Source: Vreelandella nanhaiensis (lineage in GTDB: Bacteria > Pseudomonadota > Gammaproteobacteria > Pseudomonadales > Halomonadaceae). From it: DNA of 64,000 nt. The notes beneath the pieces are model-generated. The model made no database searches. It had not been told where the DNA came from and saw nothing but the letters and a program-made list of their open reading frames with translations. Both the position numbers and the translations under genes were made by a program. The stretch lies in the NCBI RefSeq assembly GCF_003990185.1, contig NZ_RZHF01000004.1:496001-560000 (forward strand), read 5' to 3'. The number at the start of each line of letters is the position of its first letter. Position 1 is the stretch's first letter. Positions 30,682 to 40,566 of the stretch are shown piece after piece.

Positions 30682-30711
30682 GGTAAACTTATCAAATATA
30701 AAAGGTTTACC
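30682..30711 (+). promoter_or_regulatory. BirA operator before bioB
   Basis: GGTAAACT (30682-30689), 14 bases, GGTTTACC (30704-30711). Close to the consensus TGTAAACC-N14/15-GGTTTACA for the biotin-bound BirA repressor, with the correct half-site spacing, ending immediately before the bioB start codon. Confidence 0.75.
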
Positions 30712-30712
30712 A

Positions 30713-31777
30713 ATGGCCGTAACAGCTGCCACACGTCATGACTGGACGTTAGACGAAATCAATGCCCTGTTTGCCCTACCGTTTAACGATCTGCTGTTTC
30801 AAGCTCAGCAGGTTCACCGGGCAAATTTTGCCGCCAATGCGGTGCAGGTCTCTACCTTGCTGTCCATCAAAACCGGCGCCTGTCCGGAAGACTGTAAATA
30901 CTGCCCGCAGTCCGGCCACTACAACACTCAGCTTGAAAAAGAGAAGCTACTGGAGATCGAAAAGGTCGTTGAGCAGGCCAAGGCAGCGAAAGCGGCGGGC
31001 GCTAGCCGCTTCTGCATGGGCGCTGCCTGGCGCAGCCCGCGGGATAAAGACCTGATCGCCGTTGAAGAGATGGTGCGCCAGGTTAAAGCCCTAGGACTTG
31101 AGACCTGCATGACGCTGGGCATGGTCAATGGCGAACAGGCCAGTCGCCTGGCAGATGCAGGCCTTGATTACTACAACCATAACCTGGACACCTCGCCTGA
31201 CTACTACGGCGAAATTATCACCACGCGCACCTACAGCGACCGCCTGGAAACGCTAGCTACGGTGCGTGAGGCAGGCATGAAGGTATGTTCAGGCGGTATC
31301 TTGGGCATGGGAGAAGGCGCCCAGGATAGAAGCGCTCTTTTACAGCAGTTGGCCAAACTCACCCCCCACCCGGAGTCCGTGCCAATCAACATGTTGGTAA
31401 AGGTACCTGGCACACCGCTTGAAAACGCTGACGACATGGACCCTATCGAATTTATCCGCGCCATAGCCGTGGCGCGCATCATGATGCCGCAAAGCCATGT
31501 GCGCCTGTCGGCCGGGCGCGAACAGATGAGTGAGTCTACTCAGGCACTGGCATTCCTGGCAGGCGCCAACTCGATCTTCTACGGCGACAAGCTACTGACC
31601 ACCGGCAACCCTCAGGCTGACCGCGACCGTGCCCTGTTCGCCAAGCTGGGCCTGTATCCTGAAAAGCGTGAGACTTGTGAAAGTGAAGAAACCCAGGCCG
31701 GCCGCCTTGCCCAACAGGCGCAGCAGCAACAGCTCAACGAGCGCGCTGCCGAGCTTGCGGTGGATGCCGGTGTCTAA
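30713..31777 (+). CDS. bioB: Biotin synthase
   Basis: 354 residues. Radical-SAM enzyme inserting sulfur in dethiobiotin, sacrificing its [2Fe-2S] cluster. The radical-SAM motif is [16 protein letters not shown] (CxxxCxxC). Other conserved blocks are [44 protein letters not shown] and [17 protein letters not shown]. The C-terminus carries a Gln-rich extension (about 325-345). First gene of a bioB-F-H-C-D-A operon in which every junction overlaps. Confidence 0.97.
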   Translation: MAVTAATRHDWTLDEINALFALPFNDLLFQAQQVHRANFAANAVQVSTLLSIKTGACPEDCKYCPQSGHYNTQLEKEKLLEIEKVVEQAKAAKAAGASRFCMGAAWRSPRDKDLIAVEEMVRQVKALGLETCMTLGMVNGEQASRLADAGLDYYNHNLDTSPDYYGEIITTRTYSDRLETLATVREAGMKVCSGGILGMGEGAQDRSALLQQLAKLTPHPESVPINMLVKVPGTPLENADDMDPIEFIRAIAVARIMMPQSHVRLSAGREQMSESTQALAFLAGANSIFYGDKLLTTGNPQADRDRALFAKLGLYPEKRETCESEETQAGRLAQQAQQQQLNERAAELAVDAGV

Positions 31778-32909
31778 AGCATGGCGTGAACGCCTGACTA
31801 ACGCTCGTGATACCCGTCAGTGCGCCCAGCAGTGGCGCGCTCGGCGCATCAAGCAGCCGGGCCAGCTGGATTTCGCAGGTAATGACTACCTCGGCTTGGC
31901 GAAAGACCCACGGGTCCAGGCCGCCCAGGTCGAAGGCGCCCGCCGGTTTGGCGCTGGCGCCGGAGCATCGCATCTGGTGAACGGTCATCTGGCGGTTCAT
32001 GAGGCTCTGGAAGAAGCCTTGGCAGCATGGACGGGGCGCGAGCGCGCGCTGCTGTTTTCCACCGGCTATATGGCGAACCTGGGCGTGCTACAGGCGCTTG
32101 CCGGTACTGATACGGCTATCTTCCATGACCGCCTCAATCACGCCTCGCTGCTTGACGGCAGTGCACTGAGCGGCGCTCGCTCGCGGCGTTATCACCATAA
32201 TGATATTGACGATTTGACCCGCCTGATGACACGCAGCGGCTGTGCCTGCAAGTTGGTGGTAAGCGACGGCATTTTCAGCATGGACGGCGATGTGGCCGAC
32301 ATTGCCGCCTTGGCGCGCGTTAGCCAACAGCACAACGCCTGGCTGATGATCGATGATGCCCACGGCCTTGGCGTTACCGGCGCTAACGGCAGTGGCTGCG
32401 TCGGGCCTCACTGGGGAAGCCAGCAGGTGCCGATTCTGGTAGGTACCCTGGGTAAGGCGCTTGGCACCGCTGGGGCGTTCGTCGCGGGCGATTCACTGCT
32501 GATTGACCATTTGATCCAGTTCGCCAGAAGCTATGTCTACACCACCGCGCAGCCCCCCGGCGTTGCCACCGCTACACTGGAAGCACTCACCATTGTTCAG
32601 CGCGAGCCCGAACACCGCGAGCGCCTTGAACGCCATATCGACTACTTCCGTAAGGAGGCCTTACGGCTGAACCTGCCGCTGGGCAAATCACGCACGCCCA
32701 TTCAGCCGCTGTGCCTGAAAAGCGAATCGCGCCTACTTCTGTGGGCCGAACGGTTGCACCACGCGGGCATCGATGTTGGTGCGATTCGCCCGCCGACGGT
32801 GCCTAAATGCGAGTCGCGTCTGCGTGTCACCCTGAGCGCCAGCCATTCACGCAGCGATATTGACCAATTGCTTGAAACACTGAACACCTGCCGCCGGGAG
32901 GTTCCATGA
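31764..32909 (+). CDS. bioF: 8-amino-7-oxononanoate synthase
   Basis: 381 residues from the ATG at 31764, which lies inside the end of bioB (14-base overlap). Condenses pimeloyl-ACP with alanine to form KAPA. PLP fold type [30 protein letters not shown], the [15 protein letters not shown] aspartate/histidine, and the PLP lysine in [16 protein letters not shown]. The substrate comes from the BioC-BioH route encoded just downstream. Confidence 0.95.
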   Translation: MPVSKAWRERLTNARDTRQCAQQWRARRIKQPGQLDFAGNDYLGLAKDPRVQAAQVEGARRFGAGAGASHLVNGHLAVHEALEEALAAWTGRERALLFSTGYMANLGVLQALAGTDTAIFHDRLNHASLLDGSALSGARSRRYHHNDIDDLTRLMTRSGCACKLVVSDGIFSMDGDVADIAALARVSQQHNAWLMIDDAHGLGVTGANGSGCVGPHWGSQQVPILVGTLGKALGTAGAFVAGDSLLIDHLIQFARSYVYTTAQPPGVATATLEALTIVQREPEHRERLERHIDYFRKEALRLNLPLGKSRTPIQPLCLKSESRLLLWAERLHHAGIDVGAIRPPTVPKCESRLRVTLSASHSRSDIDQLLETLNTCRREVP

Positions 32910-33622
32910 CACGCCTGGTACTGCTTTCCGGCTGGGGAATTGACCAGCGCATCTGGCAGCCAATTCAGCCTTACTGGCCAGACAACGTTAATGCCGTCAC
33001 CGTTGACTGGCCGGGATACGGAAAGGCGCCCGCGCTGCCCGCCAACGCCTCCATTGACGAACTTGCCACTGTCATGGCAGGCCGCTTGCCAAGCGATTCC
33101 GTGTGGGTTGGGTGGTCGCTGGGCGGCCTGTTGGCGACCGCCCTACTTGACTATTTTCCCGCGCCGCGGGGGCTAGTACTTCTGGGAGCAGGCACCCGGT
33201 TCTGTGTTCCGGGTAGCGCGCTTGCCGCAGAGCTCGACGACTTCCGAGCGGTGTTCGCGCGCCGCCCCGATGCGGCCTGGCGCCACTTCTTGCGCTGGCA
33301 AGCCCAAGGCGAGCCAGCGCCCCAGCAGGCTTACACTCAGCTTCGCGACCTGCTGGGCAAGACACCCGGTGCAGACCATGCGACTCTGGCCACGGGCCTT
33401 CACTGGCTGGCCACGCTGGATAATCGTCAGCGTTTGAAGGTACCCCCCTGCCCGGTGGTTCACCTGGCTGGCGAGCATGACCCGTTGATCAGCCGCACTA
33501 CGCGCCAAGAGGCGCTGCCTATTGCGCGCTGCGGCCACTGCCCGATGCTCTCGCAGCCAGCGCGTTTAGCTTCCCTGCTCGCCGCCCAGGCCGCCATGTT
33601 ATCCGCGGAGGAGATCGTATGA
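32906..33622 (+). CDS. bioH: Pimeloyl-ACP methyl ester carboxylesterase
   Basis: 238 residues, alpha/beta hydrolase fold. Starts with LVLLSGWGIDQRIWQPI; nucleophile elbow GWSLGGL (serine about 73-75), aspartate in LAGEHDPLISRTT and histidine in IARCGHCPML. Hydrolyses pimeloyl-ACP methyl ester to release the biotin precursor, ending the BioC-initiated fatty-acid detour. Overlaps bioF and bioC by four bases each. Confidence 0.93.
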   Translation: MTRLVLLSGWGIDQRIWQPIQPYWPDNVNAVTVDWPGYGKAPALPANASIDELATVMAGRLPSDSVWVGWSLGGLLATALLDYFPAPRGLVLLGAGTRFCVPGSALAAELDDFRAVFARRPDAAWRHFLRWQAQGEPAPQQAYTQLRDLLGKTPGADHATLATGLHWLATLDNRQRLKVPPCPVVHLAGEHDPLISRTTRQEALPIARCGHCPMLSQPARLASLLAAQAAMLSAEEIV

Positions 33623-34410
33623 GTCTCCGTACTGCTCAACCACTACTGCCGCCTGAGGCTGACTGGCAGGCCAAAGTGGCCCGCGCCTTCTCCCGGGCGG
33701 CACCTCGTTATGACGCGCTGGCCAACGCCCAGCGGCATATCGGTGAGACGCTATGGCGCGGCCTGCCATATACAGCGAATCATATACTCGACCTGGGATG
33801 CGGCACCGGCTACTGGTCACAGCGGCTAGCCACGCGTTACGCCACCGCAAACGTCACGGGATTGGATATTGCGCCAGGCATGCTGGAACACGCTCGGGCG
33901 TACCATGGCGACAGGATTATCTGGCAACAGGGCAGCGCCGAGGCGCTGCCGCTGCCCGCAGGATCGTTTGACCTAGTGTTTTCCAACCTGGCGATCCAGT
34001 GGTGCCGCGATAGCCTCGCCGTTATGCGGTCGCTTTATCGCGTGCTGACCTCGGGCGGCAAGGCGTTCATCACCACGCTGCTGCCCGGCACGCTGGCCGA
34101 AATCGCCGCCGCCTGGCAGCGCCCGGACGCTCTGCTGAAAACGCCAGAACGTTGCGCGCTTGAAGCCGCCATCAGCGAAAGCGGCCTGCTTTCTCTACAG
34201 CAATCTACCTGGGTGGAAACATTCTTTTACCCCGATTTCAAGGCCGTCATGGCGTCTATCAAGGGCGTAGGTGCCCAGGTGGCGAGGCCCAATGCCGCTC
34301 TCACCCGGGCTGACTTGGCAGCGGCAGCAGCACGTTTTGAGCAGCTTCGCGAGCCTCGTGGCTTGCCGGTCACTTATCACTGTCTGAACTTGCAGCTGGA
34401 GAAACCCTGA
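33619..34410 (+). CDS. bioC: Malonyl-ACP O-methyltransferase
   Basis: 263 residues. SAM-dependent methyltransferase that masks the malonyl carboxyl group so fatty-acid synthesis can build pimelate. Conserved: VARAFSRAAPRYDALANAQR at the N-terminus, SAM loop ILDLGCGTGYWSQRLA (about 55-70), DIAPGMLEHAR and FDLVFSNLAIQWC. Start overlaps the bioH stop (ATGA), preceded by GCGGAGGAG. Confidence 0.94.
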   Translation: MSLRTAQPLLPPEADWQAKVARAFSRAAPRYDALANAQRHIGETLWRGLPYTANHILDLGCGTGYWSQRLATRYATANVTGLDIAPGMLEHARAYHGDRIIWQQGSAEALPLPAGSFDLVFSNLAIQWCRDSLAVMRSLYRVLTSGGKAFITTLLPGTLAEIAAAWQRPDALLKTPERCALEAAISESGLLSLQQSTWVETFFYPDFKAVMASIKGVGAQVARPNAALTRADLAAAAARFEQLREPRGLPVTYHCLNLQLEKP

Positions 34411-35099
34411 TGAAGCGCTTCTTTGTTACCGGCACCGATACCGATGCGGGCAAAACGCTGGTCACTGCCGCGCTACTTCATGCAGCCCGACAACAGCAGC
34501 TGAGTACGCTGGGACTCAAGCCCATCGCCTCTGGCAGCTCACTAACGCCTGACGGGCTGCGCAATAGTGACGCCCTCGCACTGCAACAGCAAAGCGTACC
34601 ACCGGTCGACTACGTCACGGTCAACCCCATTGCCCTTGCCCCGGCCATTGCGCCTCATTTGGCCGCGCTGGAAGCGGGCCAGCCGCTAAATGTCTGTGAT
34701 ACCACCCGTCTGCTACGTGAAACGCTTAGCCAGACGGCTAGGCGCTTCACACTGATTGAGGGCGCCGGTGGTTGGCGCGTGCCGATAAACGAGCGGGAGG
34801 ATTTTGCCGACATCGCCATCGCGCTGGGGTTTCCGGTCATCCTGGTGGTTGGTTTAAAGCTCGGCTGCCTGAATCACGCCTGTTTAACGGCCGAAGCTAT
34901 TCGCGCCGACGGCCTGACGCTGGCAGGCTGGGCAGGCAGCGTGGTTGACCCCGCCTTTGCGGCTGACACTGCCCGCCTAGCGGCCAATATCGCCCATCTT
35001 GAGAGCAAACTAGCGGCACCCTGTCTGGGCATCATTCCTCACCTGACTACTCCCGATGCCGCCACCGCCCATTGCTATCTCTCTTTGGAGATATTATGA
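34410..35099 (+). CDS. bioD: Dethiobiotin synthetase
   Basis: 229 residues. Closes the ureido ring of DAPA with CO2 and ATP. P-loop RFFVTGTDTDAGKTLVTAAL, GLKPIASGS substrate loop, and LIEGAGGWRVPINE (the conserved GAGG). Shares one base with the bioC stop and overlaps bioA by four bases. Confidence 0.95.
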   Translation: MKRFFVTGTDTDAGKTLVTAALLHAARQQQLSTLGLKPIASGSSLTPDGLRNSDALALQQQSVPPVDYVTVNPIALAPAIAPHLAALEAGQPLNVCDTTRLLRETLSQTARRFTLIEGAGGWRVPINEREDFADIAIALGFPVILVVGLKLGCLNHACLTAEAIRADGLTLAGWAGSVVDPAFAADTARLAANIAHLESKLAAPCLGIIPHLTTPDAATAHCYLSLEIL

Positions 35100-36376
35100 G
35101 TTCGCCGGTTTGGCACCCCTATGCGCACCTTAAAACCCAGGCGCCCGCTCCCCGAGTCGTCGGCGGCAGCGGCGCCCACTTTGAGCTTGAAGGCGGCGAG
35201 CGCTTGCTGGACGCCACCTGCTCCTGGTGGTGCATGATTCATGGTTACGGCCATCCACGCTTGGTAGCAGCTATTCGCGAGCAGGCAGGCACGCTTTGCC
35301 ACGTGATGCTGGGCGGGCTGACCCACGACCCCGCCGATCAGCTGGCCCGTGAGCTGGTGCGTATCACCCCCGATGGGCTTAATCATGTCTTCTACTCCGA
35401 CAGCGGTTCAGTGGGCATGGAAGTGGCGATGAAGATGGCGCTTCAGTATCAGGTGCTAACCGGCCGCCCCGGCAAGCGCAAGATGCTTTCGCTGATGAAG
35501 GCGTACCACGGCGACACCACTGGTTGCATGGCGGTCTGTGACCCCGAAGAGGGTATGCACAGCCTGTTTGCCGCCCTGCTGCCCCAGCACCACTTTGCGC
35601 CTGTGCCCACCGCCCCTTTTGAGGCATCACCGGAGCAGGTCGAAGCGGACCTTAACGCCTTGCGCAGCATTCTCGAGCGTCACCATACTGAGATCGCCGC
35701 CCTGCTGATGGAGCCGCTACTGCAAGCCGCAGGTGGGCTGAACATGACTTCCCCTGCGTATCTGCGTGGTGCGCGAGCACTGTGCGATGAGTTCGGAGTA
35801 CTGTTGGTGTTTGACGAGGTAGCTACCGGTTTCGGGCGCACCGGCAAGCTCTTTGCCGCCGACCATGCAGGCGTCACGCCGGATATCATGGTGCTCTCTA
35901 AAGGCCTGACCGGCGGCTACTTGGGTCATGCGGCAACACTTGCCACGGATCGCGTCCATGACGCCTTTATCGGCGACAGCGCGCATCATGCCTTTATGCA
36001 TGGCCCTACTTTTATGGGTAATCCACTGGCTTGCCGCGTGGCGCTGGAGAGCTTGCGCGTGTTTGAGCAAGAGGATTATCTAGCAAAAATCGCCACACTT
36101 AACCAAACGCTCAGCCGCGAACTACTCGATGATGCCGCGCTGAACGCTCACCCGGCAGTGGCCGACGTTCGCGTACTCGGTGCCACGGCAGTGATTGAAA
36201 CGTACGCAGCGGAAGCGCTTACAGGCGTAGCGAGCTTTGCCCGCAAGCGCGGCGTATGGCTGCGTCCGTTTGGCCGTTGGCTTTACACCATGCCCGCCTA
36301 TATCACCTCGCCCGCGGAAATGATCCAAATTACCGATGTCATGAAGGACTGGTTTGCCCCCCCCCAACACACCTGA
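35096..36376 (+). CDS. bioA: Adenosylmethionine-8-amino-7-oxononanoate aminotransferase
   Basis: 426 residues from the ATG overlapping the bioD stop. Class III PLP aminotransferase using SAM as amino donor to convert KAPA to DAPA. N-terminal VWHPYAHLKTQAPAPRV, LDATCSWWCMIHGYGHPRL, SDSGSVGMEVAMKMALQY, the FDEVATGFGRTGKLF block and PLP lysine LSKGLTGGYLGHAAT. bioA at the operon end, rather than divergent as in E. coli, gives all six late biotin genes one control point. Confidence 0.96.
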   Translation: MSSPVWHPYAHLKTQAPAPRVVGGSGAHFELEGGERLLDATCSWWCMIHGYGHPRLVAAIREQAGTLCHVMLGGLTHDPADQLARELVRITPDGLNHVFYSDSGSVGMEVAMKMALQYQVLTGRPGKRKMLSLMKAYHGDTTGCMAVCDPEEGMHSLFAALLPQHHFAPVPTAPFEASPEQVEADLNALRSILERHHTEIAALLMEPLLQAAGGLNMTSPAYLRGARALCDEFGVLLVFDEVATGFGRTGKLFAADHAGVTPDIMVLSKGLTGGYLGHAATLATDRVHDAFIGDSAHHAFMHGPTFMGNPLACRVALESLRVFEQEDYLAKIATLNQTLSRELLDDAALNAHPAVADVRVLGATAVIETYAAEALTGVASFARKRGVWLRPFGRWLYTMPAYITSPAEMIQITDVMKDWFAPPQHT

Positions 36377-36388
36377 ATAGTCATAAAC

Positions 36389-37099
36389 TCACGGTAGTTC
36401 CAGTTTACCCTGTGCTTTCCACTGTTCGACCAAAGTAGGCACGCCTTCCCCGGCGGTGGCGTTAATGGCCGCCACACCGGGCGGGCTTAGCGCGTCGGCG
36501 TCAGGGTCGATCAGCACGCAAGGTGTGTCGTAGTCGATATAAGACAGCAGTGAGGCTGCGGGCATCACCGCAAGCGATGTTCCCACTACCAGCAGAAAAT
36601 CGGCCTGGCTTGCGATCGCGCAGGCCTCTTCAAACAGCGGTACGGCCTCACCAAACCAGACCACATCCGGGCGTAGCTGGCTGCCTTTGTCGCACACATC
36701 GCCAAGCGCAATATTGCCTTTCAACGGGTAGCACATGCGCTCATCCACACTGGAGCGCGCTTTCAATATCTCCCCATGCAGGTGAATCACCTGGCTGGAG
36801 CCTGCCCGCTCGTGCAGGTCGTCAATATTCTGGGTGATGATGGTGACCTTGAAGCCCGCCTGCTCAAGGCTTGCCAACGCTTTGTGCGCCGCATTGGGTT
36901 GGGCCTTGCGGATCTGCTCCCGGCGCTGGTTATAAAAGCCCAATACGCGCTCGGGGTCGCGCTGCCAGCCTTGCGGTGTGGCTACCTCTTCCACGGGGTG
37001 GTCTTCCCACAGCCCGTCGCTGGCGCGAAACGTCTTGATACCGCTTTCGGCACTGATGCCCGAGCCGCTAAACACGACCAGATGACCAAGTGTCGTCAT
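36389..37099 (-). CDS. Sir2-family NAD-dependent protein deacylase with reduced zinc site
   Basis: 236 residues. NAD-binding GSGISAESGIKTFR, ITQNIDDLHERAG and the catalytic histidine in VIHLHGE (about H108). The region that carries four zinc cysteines in CobB-type sirtuins has only two, C123 and C136 (ERMCYPLKGNIALGDVCDKG), followed by the normal QLRPDVVWFGEAVP. The enzyme therefore probably folds without the standard zinc ribbon; similar cysteine-poor sirtuins occur in Bacteroidetes. Substrates unknown. Convergent with bioA; its stop is 12 bp away. Confidence 0.9.
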   Translation of the reverse strand: MTTLGHLVVFSGSGISAESGIKTFRASDGLWEDHPVEEVATPQGWQRDPERVLGFYNQRREQIRKAQPNAAHKALASLEQAGFKVTIITQNIDDLHERAGSSQVIHLHGEILKARSSVDERMCYPLKGNIALGDVCDKGSQLRPDVVWFGEAVPLFEEACAIASQADFLLVVGTSLAVMPAASLLSYIDYDTPCVLIDPDADALSPPGVAAINATAGEGVPTLVEQWKAQGKLELP

Positions 37100-37115
37100 G
37101 GTTACCTCATTAATA

Positions 37116-38888
37116 TCAGTGTGGCAGAGGGAATAACGCCCCCGCTGCTGCTACAAAACGCTGTTCATTAGGGTAAGGGTACACATCAATGATGTGACCA
37201 TCGAGAATGGCTTGCTGCAGGCTTTTCCAATACGCCACGTCAAACAGCTCCGGGTGGAGCTGTTTAAACACATGAAGCCGCTCGGGATTGGCAAACATAA
37301 ACGGGCCAAACTCTTCAGGAAAAATATCGTTGGGCCCGATGGATAAGCTTTCGCCCCCACCACCCAGGTAATCGCTACCACTTGATACGGGGATAGATCG
37401 GAAATGACACTCGGTGAGATAGCACACCTCATCGTAGTCGTAGAAGATCACCCGCCCTTGACGCGTAACCCCAAAGTTTTTAAGCAGCATATCGCCAGGA
37501 AAAATATTGGCAGCGGCCATCTGCTTGATGGCATCGCCGTAATCCTTAAGCACCGCTAACTGTTCTTCGTCGCTGCACTGTTCCAGATAAATATTCAGCG
37601 GGATCATCATGCGCTCGGTATAGCAGTGCTTGATGATGACCTTCTCGCCTTTCAGGTAAACCGTAGAGGGCGCAACGTCCAGCAGGTGGGCCAGGCAATC
37701 GGGGGCAAAGTGATCCTTGTGGACCGTAAAGTTGGGAAACTCCTGGGTGTCGGCCATGCGGCCGACCCGGTCGTGGCGTTTTACCAAGCGGTACTTTTCA
37801 CGCACGATGTTATGCGTGACGTCCTTGGCGGGGTCGAACTTATCCTTGATGATTTTAAACACCGTACGCGCGCTTGGCAGCACGGACACTGCCATCACCA
37901 TACCGCGCACACCCGGGGCGATAATAAACTGATCCTCGCGTTTGGCGACCTGATGATTAAGCGCGCGAAAAAATTCGGTTTTACCATGCTTGAAAAAGCC
38001 GATAGCGGCGTAAAGCTCACCGGCAGGTTTATGGGGCATCAGCATTTGCAGATAGCCCACGAACTCGCCGGGCACCGCTACGTCCACCTGAAAATACGCC
38101 CGGGTGAACGAGAAGATGATCGCCACATCGTTAGGATTAACCAGCACGGTATCCAGATGCAGACAGGAATTGCCATCCGTTTTCTCTTCAAAGCGCTCAT
38201 TATGGCGTATGGGCAATACCAACGGCACCTGCTCGCCACCGCCGGTAATGCGCCCCACTAAATAAGCGCCTTTATTGCGGTAGAAAACGCTGTTGAGCAG
38301 CTCAATCTCGGCATACTTCGCCTGTAAAAGAGCGCTAGGCAATGCGTTGGAAAGTAACGCCGCCCCCAGATGTGTGTCCCGCGTCATATCGGCGAAAGGG
38401 TTTTCCAGCGCCGCGCCTTCCAGGGCCCAGTGCAGAGCCGCCTGCCAATCACCGTTGACCGAGTAGCGGCGACACAGTGCAATGCTTGAGCGCCGCGCAG
38501 CCTCTGGTTGCGAGCTAACCACAAACATCCAGTCGTTGTGGATATGGCGATGGTTGAAGACTGCGCAAAACAGCGAGTTAAAAAAGGTTTCCGCTAACTC
38601 GACATCCAAGCGCTGGCTAATCATCGCTGCATAGTGGGCACGCGCTTCGCGCCAGACCTCACAATCGCCCAGCACGTCACTAAACGTGAGCTGCAAACGC
38701 TCTAACGTGTCATCTACTTTCTGCTGGTAGAGATTGATTCTCTCTACAGAAGCTTGCTGCCCATCCCGCCAGGCGCCATTACGAAAGCGGCGGCAGGCAT
38801 CCTGGGTAATCGCTTTAAAGCGCGTTCGGTAGGCTTCAAAGCCGTGCAGAATGGTCGCCGCCAAGCGATACGCAGGAGTGGTTTTCAC
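37116..38888 (-). CDS. aceK: Isocitrate dehydrogenase kinase/phosphatase
   Basis: 590 residues, close to the family length. AceK phosphorylates isocitrate dehydrogenase to divert carbon to the glyoxylate shunt and reverses this when needed. Seen are the ATP-loop region APGVRGMVMAVSVLP, VYLKGEKVIIKHCYTERRMIP-like (with MMIP), DMLLKNFGVTRQGRVIFYDYDE (active site, in two parts) and the acidic C-terminus. It implies aceA/aceB elsewhere and growth on acetate or fatty acids. Confidence 0.96.
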   Translation of the reverse strand: MKTTPAYRLAATILHGFEAYRTRFKAITQDACRRFRNGAWRDGQQASVERINLYQQKVDDTLERLQLTFSDVLGDCEVWREARAHYAAMISQRLDVELAETFFNSLFCAVFNHRHIHNDWMFVVSSQPEAARRSSIALCRRYSVNGDWQAALHWALEGAALENPFADMTRDTHLGAALLSNALPSALLQAKYAEIELLNSVFYRNKGAYLVGRITGGGEQVPLVLPIRHNERFEEKTDGNSCLHLDTVLVNPNDVAIIFSFTRAYFQVDVAVPGEFVGYLQMLMPHKPAGELYAAIGFFKHGKTEFFRALNHQVAKREDQFIIAPGVRGMVMAVSVLPSARTVFKIIKDKFDPAKDVTHNIVREKYRLVKRHDRVGRMADTQEFPNFTVHKDHFAPDCLAHLLDVAPSTVYLKGEKVIIKHCYTERMMIPLNIYLEQCSDEEQLAVLKDYGDAIKQMAAANIFPGDMLLKNFGVTRQGRVIFYDYDEVCYLTECHFRSIPVSSGSDYLGGGGESLSIGPNDIFPEEFGPFMFANPERLHVFKQLHPELFDVAYWKSLQQAILDGHIIDVYPYPNEQRFVAAAGALFPLPH

Positions 38889-38930
38889 ATGGATTACTCT
38901 TAGCGTTTTTTTGCCAGCCTATATGATGAA

Positions 38931-38959
38931 AAGCCCCTATGCCATTCACACAGGGGCTT
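38931..38959 (-). terminator. Terminator-like hairpin after the ethanolamine permease
   Basis: AAGCCCCT (38931-38938) and AGGGGCTT (38952-38959) can pair around a 13-base loop; on the minus strand the stem is followed by TTCATC. Confidence 0.55.
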
Positions 38960-39007
38960 CTCAGAGCGTTGATCTAGCCTTTACGTAGATCAGCAACGAA
39001 TGGTCGA

Positions 39008-40446
39008 TTATGGTTTCACGGCCGATACTGTCGATACTCCTGTACTTGGCGCTGCCTCCGGCTCGGCGATTACCAACGCAAACTCCTCTTCAGCGGTTTT
39101 CGCGACCAGCTTGTTCTTGCTGTACAGGAAGTAATACGCCGCCCCAGCGATAAACAGCACAATGGTGTAATTAAAGGCGCGCGGATCAAACGCGTAAACG
39201 CCAGTGAGGGCGATCAGCGCCAGCACCAAGGCAATGGAGGATGTGACAATACCACCGGGCGTTTTATAGGGACGCGGCAGCTCTGGGCGTTTAAGACGCA
39301 GCAGAATATGACTAAGCGCCATCAGCGCATAGGAAAGCGTGGCTCCCACCACGGCCATCGCCAGTATCAGATCGCCCTCACCACTTAACGAGACCAAAAA
39401 GCCGAAGATACCGGGTACGATCAATGCCAGATAAGGCACTTTACGGCTACTGGTCAGCGACAGCTGTTTAGGTAGATAGCCCGCACGGGAAAGCGCAAAT
39501 ACCAAGCGGCTATAGCCATAAATAATCGAGAAGAACGAAGCAATCAGGCCCGCCAGCCCCAGCACGTTAACGAGCGTGGCAAGCGTTGGGTTACCCACCG
39601 CGTTGAGTGCATCTACCAGCGGCACACCGCTTTGCCCAATCATTTCAGCTCCTGCAGCCCCGGCCAGCAGCACTACAACCAGCAAGGCTGTAAAGAGCAA
39701 AAACAGCATCGCGGCAATAATCCCCTTGGGCATATCGCGGGCAGGGTCTTTGGCTTCTTCCGCGGCAAGTGGCACGCCTTCCACAGCTAAAAAAAGCCAC
39801 ATGCCAAACGGCAGCGCCGCCCAGATGCCGTACCAGCCATAGGGCATAAAGGTGCTGGCGCCTGCCGCGTCAGTGGGCGCAATATCAAACAGGTTGGTCG
39901 CATCAAAACTACCTATCAGCGCCGCCGCCGTAGCTAAAATGGCAAACACGGCCAACCCACTGATCACCATCATTACCTTTAGCGCTTCACCAACACCTGC
40001 AAGATGAATGCCGATAAAGGCTGCGTAAAACAGCAAATACACCAACGGGCCATCCAGGCCGGTGAGGGCTTCCATCGCTGAGCCAATAAAAATCACGATC
40101 GCGGCGGGTGCCAGAGCGTACTCGATCAGTACGGCCAGCCCGGTTAAATAGCCCCCGGCGGGGCCCATCGCCTGGCGAGCAAAACTATATAGCCACCGCC
40201 AGCCGCCGGAATGGCAGCCGACATTTCCGCCAGCGACAGCACCAGCGCCAGATACATGAGGGCCATTAAACAGGCAGCAATCGCAAACCCGCCCCACCCG
40301 GCCTCGGCGATGCCAAAGTTCCATCCCGCGAAATCACCGGAGATGACATAAGAAACTCCAAGCCCTGCCAGGAGTAGCCAGCCTGCGGTGCCTTTACGCA
40401 GCTGGCGCTTGGCCAGATATGCCTGATCAATAGAAGATTGTGTCAT
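39008..40446 (-). pseudogene. eat: Ethanolamine permease (APC family), disrupted by a frameshift
   Basis: Two adjoining frames encode one APC-superfamily permease: residues 1 to about 87 in one frame (ATG at 40446, ending ...AIPAAGGGY) and the rest in another frame (SFARQAMGPAGGYLTGLAV... to 39008). The join is at 40185-40192, where the minus strand reads GGCTATATAGTTTTGC; removing one AT pair restores GGGYSFARQAMGP, the usual APC motif. The sequence thus has a two-base duplication in a TATATA run. The reconstructed protein would be about 479 residues with about 12 helices. Location downstream of eutBC points to ethanolamine uptake. Either a true recent loss or a sequencing error. Confidence 0.82.
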
Positions 40447-40566
40447 TGTTTTGCCCTTTTAGTGTGGAACGAAACCTGTGTCAGCGGCGTGCGTCCGTAG
40501 TAACGGTTCCATGTAGTTATTTGGGTAGCTGTTGTTAGTGATTATTCGTTAGCGACGGGTTGAGCG

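Noticed and set aside
37626..38261. 211-codon open frame on the plus strand opposite aceK
   Set aside because: Antisense to the conserved kinase core of aceK, without a ribosome site or family resemblance.
40183..40194. Programmed ribosomal frameshift in the permease gene
   Set aside because: There is no slippery heptamer or downstream stimulator, and APC permeases are not known to use frameshifting; a two-base duplication is simpler.
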